DNA of 39,817 nt from positions 1 through 39,817 of IMG/VR virus record IMGVR_UViG_3300006990_000069; one strand, 5' to 3'. Shown here in pieces: positions 13,993 through 21,384 of the stretch (position 1 is its first letter; each line of letters begins with the position of its first letter). The notes beneath the pieces were generated by a model. That model ran no database searches and was not told where the DNA came from. It saw only the letters and a program-made list of their open reading frames with translations. Made by a program: the position numbers and the translations under genes. The DNA is from a virus.

Positions 13993-14788
13993 GTTAGCTA
14001 AGTTAGTTGACTATAAGTTTGGATACGGGGCTATCGAGCCTGCGGACATTAACCCGCAGTCATTGGCCTATGCTATCGGACTCCTCCAAAGATACGAGTG
14101 GGTGGAGACTGTGGAGATATATTTTGTATGCCCAAGGCGTAACGAAGTATTATCCCACATTTTTACACGGGAAGAGGTTTTGGAAAAGGTTGCTCGGATT
14201 AGACTTATTATCGAGAGAGCAATTTCTGATAAGAAGCAGTTGAACCCCGATACCGAGGCTTGTAGATTTTGTGGGGAAAGGATTACCTGCCCCGCCCTAT
14301 CTGATAAGCTCTTGCCAATCGCTAAGAAGTACGCCGACAAGGTTGATGAGTTTGAGATTTCTCTTTTAGATAAGATGGATCCCGCACTTATCGACGATCC
14401 TGCGACCATCGGACAGATGAAGATTGTGTCTATGGTGCTCGACCGTTGGACTTCAGCCGTAAATGCTAGGGCTCTAGAGCTAGCCACCGATGAGGGGTAT
14501 GATATTCCAGGTTTCGATCTTAGATACCGATCACCAGCGGCAAAGATCAATGATGCACAGGACGCGTTTGATGCCTTGGAGCAACTTCTAGCACCGGAGG
14601 AATTTGTCAAAGCGTGTAAGGTCACCCTACCCGCTTTATCGAAAGCCTACGCATCTAAACTTCCACGGGGTGAGAAGAAAGATGCCCGAGCCAAAATTGA
14701 ATTAGCCTTATTAAAGAGTGGAGTCATTGCCAGCGATGATGATGAGCAAGACTCAAGAACACCTTACTTAACAAAAACAAAATCATGA
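13940..14788 (+). CDS. DUF2800 (Cas4/RecB-like) nuclease, catalytic half
   Basis: 282 aa. Right at the start 'FGTADEIILF' and 'AKLVDYKFGYGAIEP' supply the PD-(D/E)XK core (Asp, then Asp-x-Lys), then 'NPQSLAYAIGLL' and three cluster Cys in 'ACRFCGERITCPAL'. In Cas4-type enzymes the fourth Cys comes from the N-terminus, here encoded in the separate upstream piece. The frame is closed by TAA at 13928-13930 just before ATG 13940, so no direct fusion exists. Expected role: exonuclease in phage recombination or end processing. Confidence 0.82.
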   Translation: MRSIFGTADEIILFKQLKLAKLVDYKFGYGAIEPADINPQSLAYAIGLLQRYEWVETVEIYFVCPRRNEVLSHIFTREEVLEKVARIRLIIERAISDKKQLNPDTEACRFCGERITCPALSDKLLPIAKKYADKVDEFEISLLDKMDPALIDDPATIGQMKIVSMVLDRWTSAVNARALELATDEGYDIPGFDLRYRSPAAKINDAQDAFDALEQLLAPEEFVKACKVTLPALSKAYASKLPRGEKKDARAKIELALLKSGVIASDDDEQDSRTPYLTKTKS

Positions 14789-14831
14789 AATTTGTCACAC
14801 CCCGCGACTTTCAACGCATATTAAGTTTTAA

Positions 14832-14859
14832 CTAGAGTGTATAATTTTTTTATACGCTA
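14832..14859 (+). promoter_or_regulatory. Inverted repeat and -10-like sequence before the 221-aa gene
   Basis: GTATAA and TTATAC flank TTTTT (14839-14855), and the left arm contains TATAAT, a good -10 hexamer. The element lies in the 104-base gap between the nuclease and the 221-aa gene. It may be a promoter with an overlapping operator or a weak hairpin terminator. Confidence 0.35.
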
Positions 14860-14892
14860 CTGAAACAAACAAACCTAAAAACCAACTAAGTT

Positions 14893-15558
14893 ATGCCAAA
14901 AACAGCAGAAAAACCAAAAGAAACAGAAACAGAAACGAATGAAGTTGCTATCGCAACCGGCTCTTATGCACAAGGGGACTTCCAAGCCTCCGATATAATT
15001 ATGCCCGAGCTTCGACTAGCCCAAGGGGCAGGAGCATGGGGTGATTGGCAAAAGGGTAAACTTGTGGTTGATAACGAGTTCGAGATAGATAAGCCGGCGA
15101 TTGTAACCGTGATGAGTTATAAGAAATCGTATGTGGAGTACATCCCTTTTGGGGCTGACGAAACATCTCGATTCTTTGATACTGAAGAAGAGTTATTAGA
15201 AGCTGGTCTTAGCCTCAAGTGGGTAGACAACCAACGACCATCGGCCAACGCACTTATGGACACTATGATCTGTGTGCATGGGCCTGAAAATGCAGACCCA
15301 CAACAGTTCCCATATGAATTTGAAGGTAACAACTTCATGTTCTGCGCTTGGAGAATTAAAGGTACAAGTTACGCAACAGCCGCGAAACCTATTGTGACCG
15401 CTGATAGTACCTTTCTTAAAAACAATATCCGTGGTGGAAGTTTCACTATGGAGCCTAAGAAAGTGGACGGATCAAAAGGTTCATATTGGGTGAACACTTT
15501 GAAGCGATCCGGAGCTAACTCCGAGGAGTTTCAAACATTTTTAGGGGAATTCATGTAG
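14893..15558 (+). CDS. Probable phage DNA-binding/replication accessory protein
   Basis: 221 aa with a Glu/Thr/Lys-rich N-terminus, then 'DIIMPELRLAQGAGAWGDW' and 'GKLVVDNEFEI', an opening I associate with a phage family encoded between the DUF2800-type nuclease and PolA. By position it may act as a single-strand DNA-binding or annealing protein; the sequence alone does not prove it. It has its own likely promoter and is followed by a strong terminator, so it may be expressed at high level, as expected for a binding protein. Confidence 0.65.
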   Translation: MPKTAEKPKETETETNEVAIATGSYAQGDFQASDIIMPELRLAQGAGAWGDWQKGKLVVDNEFEIDKPAIVTVMSYKKSYVEYIPFGADETSRFFDTEEELLEAGLSLKWVDNQRPSANALMDTMICVHGPENADPQQFPYEFEGNNFMFCAWRIKGTSYATAAKPIVTADSTFLKNNIRGGSFTMEPKKVDGSKGSYWVNTLKRSGANSEEFQTFLGEFM

Positions 15559-15591
15559 TTCCACTAGAATTGTAATATTAGTTATACCATA

Positions 15592-15637
15592 GGGGCGCTG
15601 GGGGTTTTTTCCTTTCTCTCCAGCGCCCCGCCTTTTT
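15592..15637 (+). terminator. Rho-independent terminator
   Basis: GGGGCGCTGG (15592-15601) and CCAGCGCCCC (15620-15629) form a perfect 10-bp stem with an 18-base loop, followed by GCCTTTTT. It sits between the 221-aa gene and PolA, separating the two units at least partly. Confidence 0.8.
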
Positions 15638-15649
15638 CCCCTAATAAAA

Positions 15650-17572
15650 ATGACCACGAGAAGACAATTTTTAAAAGATAACTATTTCGTCATAGACTGG
15701 GAAACCTACTATGACAAAGACTGTACAATAAAAGGTACAACTACTTGGGAGTACTGTAAGCACGAACGATTTCATCCTTATCTCGTGGGATTAGCTTGGG
15801 GTGGCGGGAAAGACGAATCTTGGGCGGGTGACCCCCGAGAGTTTGATTGGGGTAGGCTCGAAGGTAGGATTGCCGTAGCCCATAATAGAGGATTCGATTA
15901 TCCCGTCACCCTTAAAGCAATCGAGATGGGTCTTATGCCCGATATCGAAATCAAAGGATGGCACGATACTTCCGCAATGTCTTGTTATTTGCAGCTTGGT
16001 CGTAGTCTTCAAGATGCGATGCGGGGTGCATTTGATGAGGACATGTCAAAAGAAGTAAGAGATTACATGAAAGGTAAGACTCCCGAAGATATAAAAGCGG
16101 AAGGTAAATGGGATGATGTAGTAAATTACGCGAAACAAGATGCAGTTCTCGAGTGGAGACTGTTAGAACATTTGTACCCACAGATTCCCGAGATCGAACT
16201 TGAGCTTGAAGATTTAACAATAAGAATGGGCGAGGAGGGTGTTAAAATATGCGAGCCCACCGTCGAGGCGGGAATTGATAAACTGGAAAAGGCTTTATGG
16301 GAGGCTAAAAGAAATCTTCCTTGGTACGATCAAATCGACCCCGACACTAAAAAACCTTATGTAGTATATTCCAAGAAAGCCTTGGCATTAGAATGTCGCA
16401 AAAGAGGTATCCCTCCACCTAAGTCCCTCGCCCAGGGAGACAAGGAAACGGAGAAGTGGGTGGCTAAGTATAAAGACAAATTAAATTTTGTTGCGGATAT
16501 GCAGAACTACAATCGCATCAACAAGCATCTGAAGACTTTAAAGACGATGCACGACCGTATCAACATACATGGTAGGATGCCCTACTCTTTAATGTATTTC
16601 GGTGCAGAAGTCACCGGCCGATGGAGTGGAGCTGGTGGATTTAATATGCAGAATTTACCACGGGACACAAAGTTCGGTGTTAATATCAGAAACTGCATAA
16701 AAGCACCCGATGGTCATTCATTTATTGTAAGTGACCTTAGTCAAATTGAAGCCCGTTTAATTTGGGCGTGTGTTGGCGACACTGAGTCTCTTGATCTTGT
16801 TCGCAAAGGTTACAACCCGTATGAGGCTCATGCTATAAATACTATGGGGTGGACGGGTGGTAAACTTAAAGATGAAGACCCCGATCTCTACTTGCTAGCT
16901 AAGACCCGTGTCCTTCAACTTGGATACGGTTGTGGTTGGCACAAATTTTACGAGACGGTTCAATCTTTCGGGCAATTAAAAATCTTAGAAGGCGAGTATG
17001 CCCTCGGTGATAAGAAAAGATTTACTAACTTTTTAGACTCTTATCAGAAAAAGTATTTAGCATGGTTTAATGCCGCCGACTCTATTACGAAAAAACATTG
17101 GGTAAACGCATTTATTCAAGTCATGGATTACCGTGATAAAAACCCGAAAATTGTCAAAAAATGGCGTGAGTACGATTCGGAGTATAAGTCACGAAATGAT
17201 GGTGACGATATGCAAATTGAGTTGATGAATGGTCGCTTGATTAATTTCTGGAACATCCGCGAGGAAAAAGATCAGACTAAAGCGAAGCTACAAAAAGGCG
17301 GAGGCCGTAGGAGTAACTATTACGGGGCTAACTTATTTCAAAATGAAGTTCAAGCAAACGCTCGGAATCTGTTTTCGGAGCACATGATTGAAATTGATAG
17401 GCTTGGTTACAAAATCGTCATGACTGTTCACGACGAGGTTGTTGTTGAAGTTGAAAATGAAAAACTTCACCAAGCCAAAAAAGACATAAAAAGAATAATG
17501 ACTACCCCTCCGACATGGTGCGATATCCCACTTGATTCGGACACCGTGATTATGGAGAGGTATACAAAGTAA
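15650..17572 (+). CDS. Family A DNA polymerase with 3'-5' exonuclease
   Basis: 640 aa. The N-terminal DEDD exonuclease begins 'FVIDWETYYD'. Polymerase motif A 'SDLSQIEARL' lies at about 360, motif B 'AKTRVLQLGYGCGW' at about 418 and motif C 'TVHDEVVVEV' at about 591. There is no 5'-3' exonuclease domain, as is usual for phage PolA. In motif B the residue four after the Lys, the position of E. coli Phe762, appears to be Leu, a variant linked in virome studies to temperate or slow phages. It is the replicative polymerase of this phage, preceded by a terminator and AATAAAA leader and followed closely by the kinase and primase-helicase. Confidence 0.95.
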   Translation: MTTRRQFLKDNYFVIDWETYYDKDCTIKGTTTWEYCKHERFHPYLVGLAWGGGKDESWAGDPREFDWGRLEGRIAVAHNRGFDYPVTLKAIEMGLMPDIEIKGWHDTSAMSCYLQLGRSLQDAMRGAFDEDMSKEVRDYMKGKTPEDIKAEGKWDDVVNYAKQDAVLEWRLLEHLYPQIPEIELELEDLTIRMGEEGVKICEPTVEAGIDKLEKALWEAKRNLPWYDQIDPDTKKPYVVYSKKALALECRKRGIPPPKSLAQGDKETEKWVAKYKDKLNFVADMQNYNRINKHLKTLKTMHDRINIHGRMPYSLMYFGAEVTGRWSGAGGFNMQNLPRDTKFGVNIRNCIKAPDGHSFIVSDLSQIEARLIWACVGDTESLDLVRKGYNPYEAHAINTMGWTGGKLKDEDPDLYLLAKTRVLQLGYGCGWHKFYETVQSFGQLKILEGEYALGDKKRFTNFLDSYQKKYLAWFNAADSITKKHWVNAFIQVMDYRDKNPKIVKKWREYDSEYKSRNDGDDMQIELMNGRLINFWNIREEKDQTKAKLQKGGGRRSNYYGANLFQNEVQANARNLFSEHMIEIDRLGYKIVMTVHDEVVVEVENEKLHQAKKDIKRIMTTPPTWCDIPLDSDTVIMERYTK

Positions 17573-17581
17573 AGGCGAGAT

Positions 17582-18142
17582 ATGATAATAGGATTGTGTG
17601 GTAGAAAAGGTTGCGGAAAATCATCCGTGGCAAAAGCGGGGGAGCCTTATGGTTATAATACCATGAGTTTTGCAGACCCTCTTAGAGATATGTTAAACGC
17701 ATTAGGCATCCCCAAAGACATGCTTAACGACCCGAAACTTAAAGAAAATGGTACTAATTGGGTGTTCGGATATAAAACGCCAAGACAGTTACTCCAGAGT
17801 TTGGGTACGGCATGGGGTAGAGAATGTGTGTCGCAGACAATATGGATTGACCATTTAATAGAGCGTTTCCGAGGCGATGCTATGGACAATGTAATCATTG
17901 ATGATGTACGCTTTAACAACGAGGCTGAGGCTATTCAAGAAGAGGGAGGAGTGATAGTAGAGGTTGTCAGGGATGAATCATACTATGCTGAAAAAGACCC
18001 CCACCCTTCTGAGCAAGGAATAGCTGAGCATTTGATTGATTATCAATTTAAAAATGTTTCATGCTATGAGAGCGATCTTGTTTTAGCAGTCGAGGCATTG
18101 ATACATAAACTCGAAGTTGGAAGGATGTCTAATGTCTACTAA
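17582..18142 (+). CDS. Phage deoxynucleoside monophosphate kinase-like P-loop protein
   Basis: 186 aa. The N-terminal P-loop 'GLCGRKGCGKSS', then 'SFADPLRDML', and 'NVIIDDVRFNNEAEAI' as the Walker B-like region, fit the phage dNMP kinase fold. It would phosphorylate dNMPs for replication. It begins nine bases after the polymerase stop and overlaps the primase-helicase start by 11 bases, so the three are co-translated. Confidence 0.82.
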   Translation: MIIGLCGRKGCGKSSVAKAGEPYGYNTMSFADPLRDMLNALGIPKDMLNDPKLKENGTNWVFGYKTPRQLLQSLGTAWGRECVSQTIWIDHLIERFRGDAMDNVIIDDVRFNNEAEAIQEEGGVIVEVVRDESYYAEKDPHPSEQGIAEHLIDYQFKNVSCYESDLVLAVEALIHKLEVGRMSNVY

Positions 18143-20228
18143 GTATTTTTGCATCCCTAATGTTTCCGCTCATATAGTCGAGGAAAAAGAACCTTGGAAT
18201 GAGGAGATCGAGCTTCCTAAATTTGAATCTAAAGCTAAGTTTCGCCAGTGGATAGCTTTCCCGACAACTAAGTATTTATTGTACTGCGGTTCCGAAGGTG
18301 TCGACCCTAGCCAACGGGTTACTTCTCAGAACCCTCCGATGTACCTACACTCAGTGACCGCTGATTGGGATGCCAAGTTAAGTGATGATGAGTTCACGGA
18401 TGTAATGAAACGGATGATCGATTTACAATACCCGTGTACCCGCGTCTCACGATCTTATTCCGGTGGTGTTCACGCTACATGGGAATTTGAAAAACCAATT
18501 ATGCTTCACGGATCTAAAGCCACTAAGAGGTTGCTTCAAAGGATCTCAGCCGAGCTAGAACTTGATAAGCTGTGTCGTGGTTTTGATAAACCGGCATTTT
18601 CCAACCCTCATACTTACTATAATCTAGGCATTGATTGGAAGAAGGTTAGCGATATCAAAATCCCTTCAAGTACCTTACATTATTGGCAATACGAAACTAG
18701 TCGGGCGGATGACTTTGACGGTCGTGGAACTATTATACCTCTAGACCTCGTCTATGAAGAAGTTAAAAAACAGTTTCCAAATTTATGGAATGGGGCTTTT
18801 CAAGAAGGCTCACGGGGTATTTGGTTTTGGGGGCCAGGAGCTAACCCCAATTGGAACCCCACCGCGTGTATAGTAAGAGCTGAAGGGATGCAGTGTTTTT
18901 CTGCCGACAAACCATTCTATACTTGGGCTGATATATTAGGATCCCGTTTTGTGTCTCAGTTTGAAATCGGTAGGATCGGTCAGTGTATTGAAAAGTATTG
19001 GTACGATGGTAAGAATTACCACATTGAGCAAGACACCGGTAACTTTATAACGGCCGCTAAAGAAGAAGCGTTTTTAGATCTTCAAGCTCGTCATAATTTA
19101 AGTAATCAGAGGCTGCGTGGTGATGTTTTATCCGAAGCGAATAAAGCATTGCATCAAGTGCAAACGGTTAAGCGTGTTGAATCCGCAGTACCTTTTGTAT
19201 TTGATAAAAATGTAATAGTTAACTTTGAAGGTAAGCGTTACTTTAACACTTCTCGAATTGCACCACTACATCCCGTTGAAAAATCTAAAAAGTGGGGTGA
19301 AGACTTTCCTTTTATAGCCGAGTGGGCTGAAGGTATGTTCGGGAAAGAACAACTCCCTTGGGAGCAGTCTTGGTTGGCATACGCATATCAAGGTTTTTTA
19401 AAAGGCATACCAAAGAAAGGCCACTGCCACATTCTGGTAGGCCCGAGCAACTGCGGTAAGACTATGTGGAACACGAAACTGCTGGCTTCAATTTTTGGCG
19501 GCCATATTAAGTGTTCAGAATACTTAGTAGGCAGAACCGAGTTCAATGACCATCTTTTTGAAAGTGGTTTATGGACTGTGGATGACGAGGCTGGAGCTAG
19601 TGGTGAGTCACATGTTAAATTCTCATCGAAGATTAAGGAGTTTGTAGCCAACGATACCTTTGTTGTTAATGCAAAATTCAAAAAATCAGGTCGTGTGTTT
19701 TGGTGTGGTAGGTTGAGTATCACATGTAATAACGATCCAATGTCGATGCGTATGTTGCCCGACTTAGATATGTCGACCCGCGATAAGTTGATGGTGTTTA
19801 ACTGTGAAAAATTTACAGGTTTTTACGAAGGTTGGCTTGATGTCATGTTAAAAGAGTTACCCCACTTCTGTGCTTGGTTACGCGATTATAAAGTTCCCGA
19901 AGAGCACAAAGACTTTAGGTTTGGAGTAAAAGCGTATTTGTCACCTGTGATTGAAGCTCTTTCTCACGCTGACGGCAGGTATTCTCATATTGTAGAACTT
20001 TTGGAAATATTTAGAGATTCTCAACTTGAGAAAGGGGAAGAGTGGGTTGGCACCTGTTCCGAACTTTTGAAGCATCTGAGTAAGGTGACAGGCGTTGAGA
20101 TACTACTTCGTGATGTGAACCCTAAGAAATTGGGTTGGGGTTTAAAGCACATGGTTTCCAAGGGTCTTCCTTGGTTAAAAAGGGATGATAAAAAAGGTGT
20201 GTATAGATGGATTATAAAACGGGAATAA
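18132..20228 (+). CDS. Primase-polymerase / SF3 helicase
   Basis: 698 aa from ATG 18132; a TTG at 18117 would add five residues. The N-terminal domain has archaeo-eukaryotic primase (PrimPol) features: 'SVTADWDAKL', with an Asp-x-Asp pair at about residue 78, and 'YSGGVHATWEF', with an sxH-like motif. The C-terminal domain is a superfamily 3 helicase: Walker A 'GPSNCGKT' at about 436, Walker B 'LWTVDDEAG' and motif C 'SITCNND'. It should prime and unwind the phage DNA for the PolA enzyme. The order PolA, kinase, primase-helicase is coherent. Confidence 0.9.
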   Translation: MSTKYFCIPNVSAHIVEEKEPWNEEIELPKFESKAKFRQWIAFPTTKYLLYCGSEGVDPSQRVTSQNPPMYLHSVTADWDAKLSDDEFTDVMKRMIDLQYPCTRVSRSYSGGVHATWEFEKPIMLHGSKATKRLLQRISAELELDKLCRGFDKPAFSNPHTYYNLGIDWKKVSDIKIPSSTLHYWQYETSRADDFDGRGTIIPLDLVYEEVKKQFPNLWNGAFQEGSRGIWFWGPGANPNWNPTACIVRAEGMQCFSADKPFYTWADILGSRFVSQFEIGRIGQCIEKYWYDGKNYHIEQDTGNFITAAKEEAFLDLQARHNLSNQRLRGDVLSEANKALHQVQTVKRVESAVPFVFDKNVIVNFEGKRYFNTSRIAPLHPVEKSKKWGEDFPFIAEWAEGMFGKEQLPWEQSWLAYAYQGFLKGIPKKGHCHILVGPSNCGKTMWNTKLLASIFGGHIKCSEYLVGRTEFNDHLFESGLWTVDDEAGASGESHVKFSSKIKEFVANDTFVVNAKFKKSGRVFWCGRLSITCNNDPMSMRMLPDLDMSTRDKLMVFNCEKFTGFYEGWLDVMLKELPHFCAWLRDYKVPEEHKDFRFGVKAYLSPVIEALSHADGRYSHIVELLEIFRDSQLEKGEEWVGTCSELLKHLSKVTGVEILLRDVNPKKLGWGLKHMVSKGLPWLKRDDKKGVYRWIIKRE

Positions 20229-20665
20229 ATTCCGAGCGAGGTACAGCGGGGGAACTGCGTTTTTGTTTTGAAGCTTACAATAGGGGTTTGTGTCCTTGTG
20301 TTCCATGGGGCGACCCCGCTTGTTTTGACATTGTTATCATCAATAAAAAAACCGGAAAGCCTATTATCACTCAAGTTAGAACGGGGAGTAAGCTAGACCA
20401 CGGATTATCTGAAGAGTCTATTCGATATCAAGCAAAGGCGACATGTATGGGCGACCGTGTACATCTTCGAGATACTAATGTGCAGTATTTAGTGATTTAC
20501 ATAGCCGAGCTAGATGCTTGGTATATGGTACCCGTTAAAGATATAAGTGCTACTATTGTACATGTGTACCCACACAAAAGAAATTCAAGAGGCCAGTACG
20601 AAAAATTTAGAGACCGTTGGAAATACTTCGGTTTTTCTTCGGACGACCAGGTCCTTCTGAATTAA
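20207..20665 (+). CDS. PD-(D/E)XK endonuclease, I-Ssp6803I-like
   Basis: 152 aa. 'RGTAGELRFCFEAYNRGL' is followed by 'PWGDPACFDIVIIN' and 'ITQVRTGSK', matching the small PD-(D/E)XK group first known from intron-associated endonucleases. The usual Gln-Val-Lys is Gln-Val-Arg here, so activity may be altered. No intron is seen around it; in phages such enzymes often act in DNA repair or junction cleavage. It starts 22 bases inside the primase-helicase gene and its 3' end overlaps the opposite-strand gene by 59 bases. Confidence 0.75.
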   Translation: MDYKTGINSERGTAGELRFCFEAYNRGLCPCVPWGDPACFDIVIINKKTGKPIITQVRTGSKLDHGLSEESIRYQAKATCMGDRVHLRDTNVQYLVIYIAELDAWYMVPVKDISATIVHVYPHKRNSRGQYEKFRDRWKYFGFSSDDQVLLN

Positions 20666-20915
20666 ACAAACCCGCCTTCCTAAGTCTCGACCTGATAGAC
20701 TCTTCGGACACTCCTAGCAATTGTGCGATTATACAAGGAGCATAACCTTGCTCAAATCTTGCTATAATAAAATTAGAATATTGCTTAAGTCTCCTTCGAA
20801 TTCGTTTCTGATCTTCGACATCAAGGTAATTTTTTTCCTCTACCTTTACTTCATTGGGTAGAACCCCAAATGAGTTTTGAACAAAATCTTTAGTTAAGCC
20901 GAGCTCTTCAAGCAT
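20607..20915 (-). CDS. Helix-turn-helix protein, 102 aa
   Basis: A helix-turn-helix fits 'YAPCIIAQLLGVSEESIRSRLRKAGLF' in the C-terminal half, preceded by a basic segment (KRIRRRLKQ). The tail is Gly/Pro/Lys-rich. It overlaps the end of the rightward nuclease gene by 59 bases (convergent) and the upstream 82-aa gene by eight. Lying beside attP and integrase and facing leftward, it may regulate lysogeny or integration; a small-terminase-like DNA-binding role cannot be excluded. Confidence 0.65.
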   Translation of the reverse strand: MLEELGLTKDFVQNSFGVLPNEVKVEEKNYLDVEDQKRIRRRLKQYSNFIIARFEQGYAPCIIAQLLGVSEESIRSRLRKAGLFNSEGPGRPKKNRSISNGL

Positions 20916-21156
20916 CTTCTACCGCGTTGATTTTTATTATCCTAGCCGGGAACTCGACTTGACCAATGGTTTCTACTTCAAAAGTGTCGTCTTTAAATGT
21001 CACATTTATTTTACACTCGACATTAGCCGTAGAATCATTTTCATAGGCGGCAAGTTTCAGCTCAGGTATCAACTCATCCACAAGAGCTTCTACACTTTCA
21101 CCAATCGTTTTAATTAAAGGCTTTTCTAATTCTCCACTATTTTTTAACCAATCCAT
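20908..21156 (-). CDS. Hypothetical acidic protein, 82 aa
   Basis: Acidic throughout, with a helical first half ('IKTIGESVEALVDELIPEL') and a beta-rich second half containing alternating hydrophobic residues. No family recognised. It is first in a two-gene leftward unit with the helix-turn-helix gene, starting about 70 bases from the tRNA-like attP; its leader is A-rich. Confidence 0.55.
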   Translation of the reverse strand: MDWLKNSGELEKPLIKTIGESVEALVDELIPELKLAAYENDSTANVECKINVTFKDDTFEVETIGQVEFPARIIKINAVEDA

Positions 21157-21228
21157 AAGTTCAAAAGAGGGTCACGCATTTCCAATATAAATATCACATT
21201 TTTGTAAAGCATTGTCAATCAACTGCCT

Positions 21229-21268
21229 GGTAGGGTATCCAAGTGGCTAAAGGATGCGGACTGTAAAT
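21229..21268 (+). other. attP candidate: 5' half of tRNA-Tyr up to the anticodon loop
   Basis: These 40 bases read as the 5' half of a bacterial tRNA-Tyr: acceptor strand GGTAGGG, TA, a D-arm TCCAAGTGGCTAAAGGA, the anticodon-stem strand GCGGA and loop CTGTAAA with anticodon GTA (21263-21265). After the loop the match ends; no variable arm, T-arm or CCCTACC follows. A half tRNA next to an integrase is the mark of an attachment site, with crossover probably at the anticodon loop. Carrying the 5' half means integration would rebuild the host tRNA with phage sequence, and thus a phage-supplied promoter, upstream. Confidence 0.7.
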
Positions 21269-21280
21269 TTTAGCAAAAAC

Positions 21281-21344
21281 CACAACATGTGGTAGTTATC
21301 CGCACCACTACTGGCTTTTAAATGACACTTACACAATATGTGGT
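21281..21344. repeat. Paired 13-bp repeats beside attP, possible integrase or Xis sites
   Basis: CACAACATGTGGT (21281-21293) and CACAATATGTGGT (21332-21344) differ at one base and lie 51 bases apart on the same strand, between the tRNA-Tyr half and the integrase start. The first has palindromic ends (CCACA/TGTGG). Such repeats fit arm-type or excisionase binding sites. They also argue for an integrase start downstream of them. Confidence 0.5.
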
Positions 21345-21384
21345 GTTTAAACATCAACATAAAAGGGTCAAAAAAAGGTACAAC

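Noticed and set aside
14068-14625. 185-aa minus-strand frame opposite the nuclease gene
   Set aside because: Ser-rich shadow of a well-supported nuclease on the other strand; no motif.
21229-21330. A complete tRNA-Tyr with an intron in the anticodon loop
   Set aside because: TCCGC occurs 28 bases after the match ends, but no variable arm, T-arm or acceptor strand CCCTACC follows. A half tRNA at attP explains it better.
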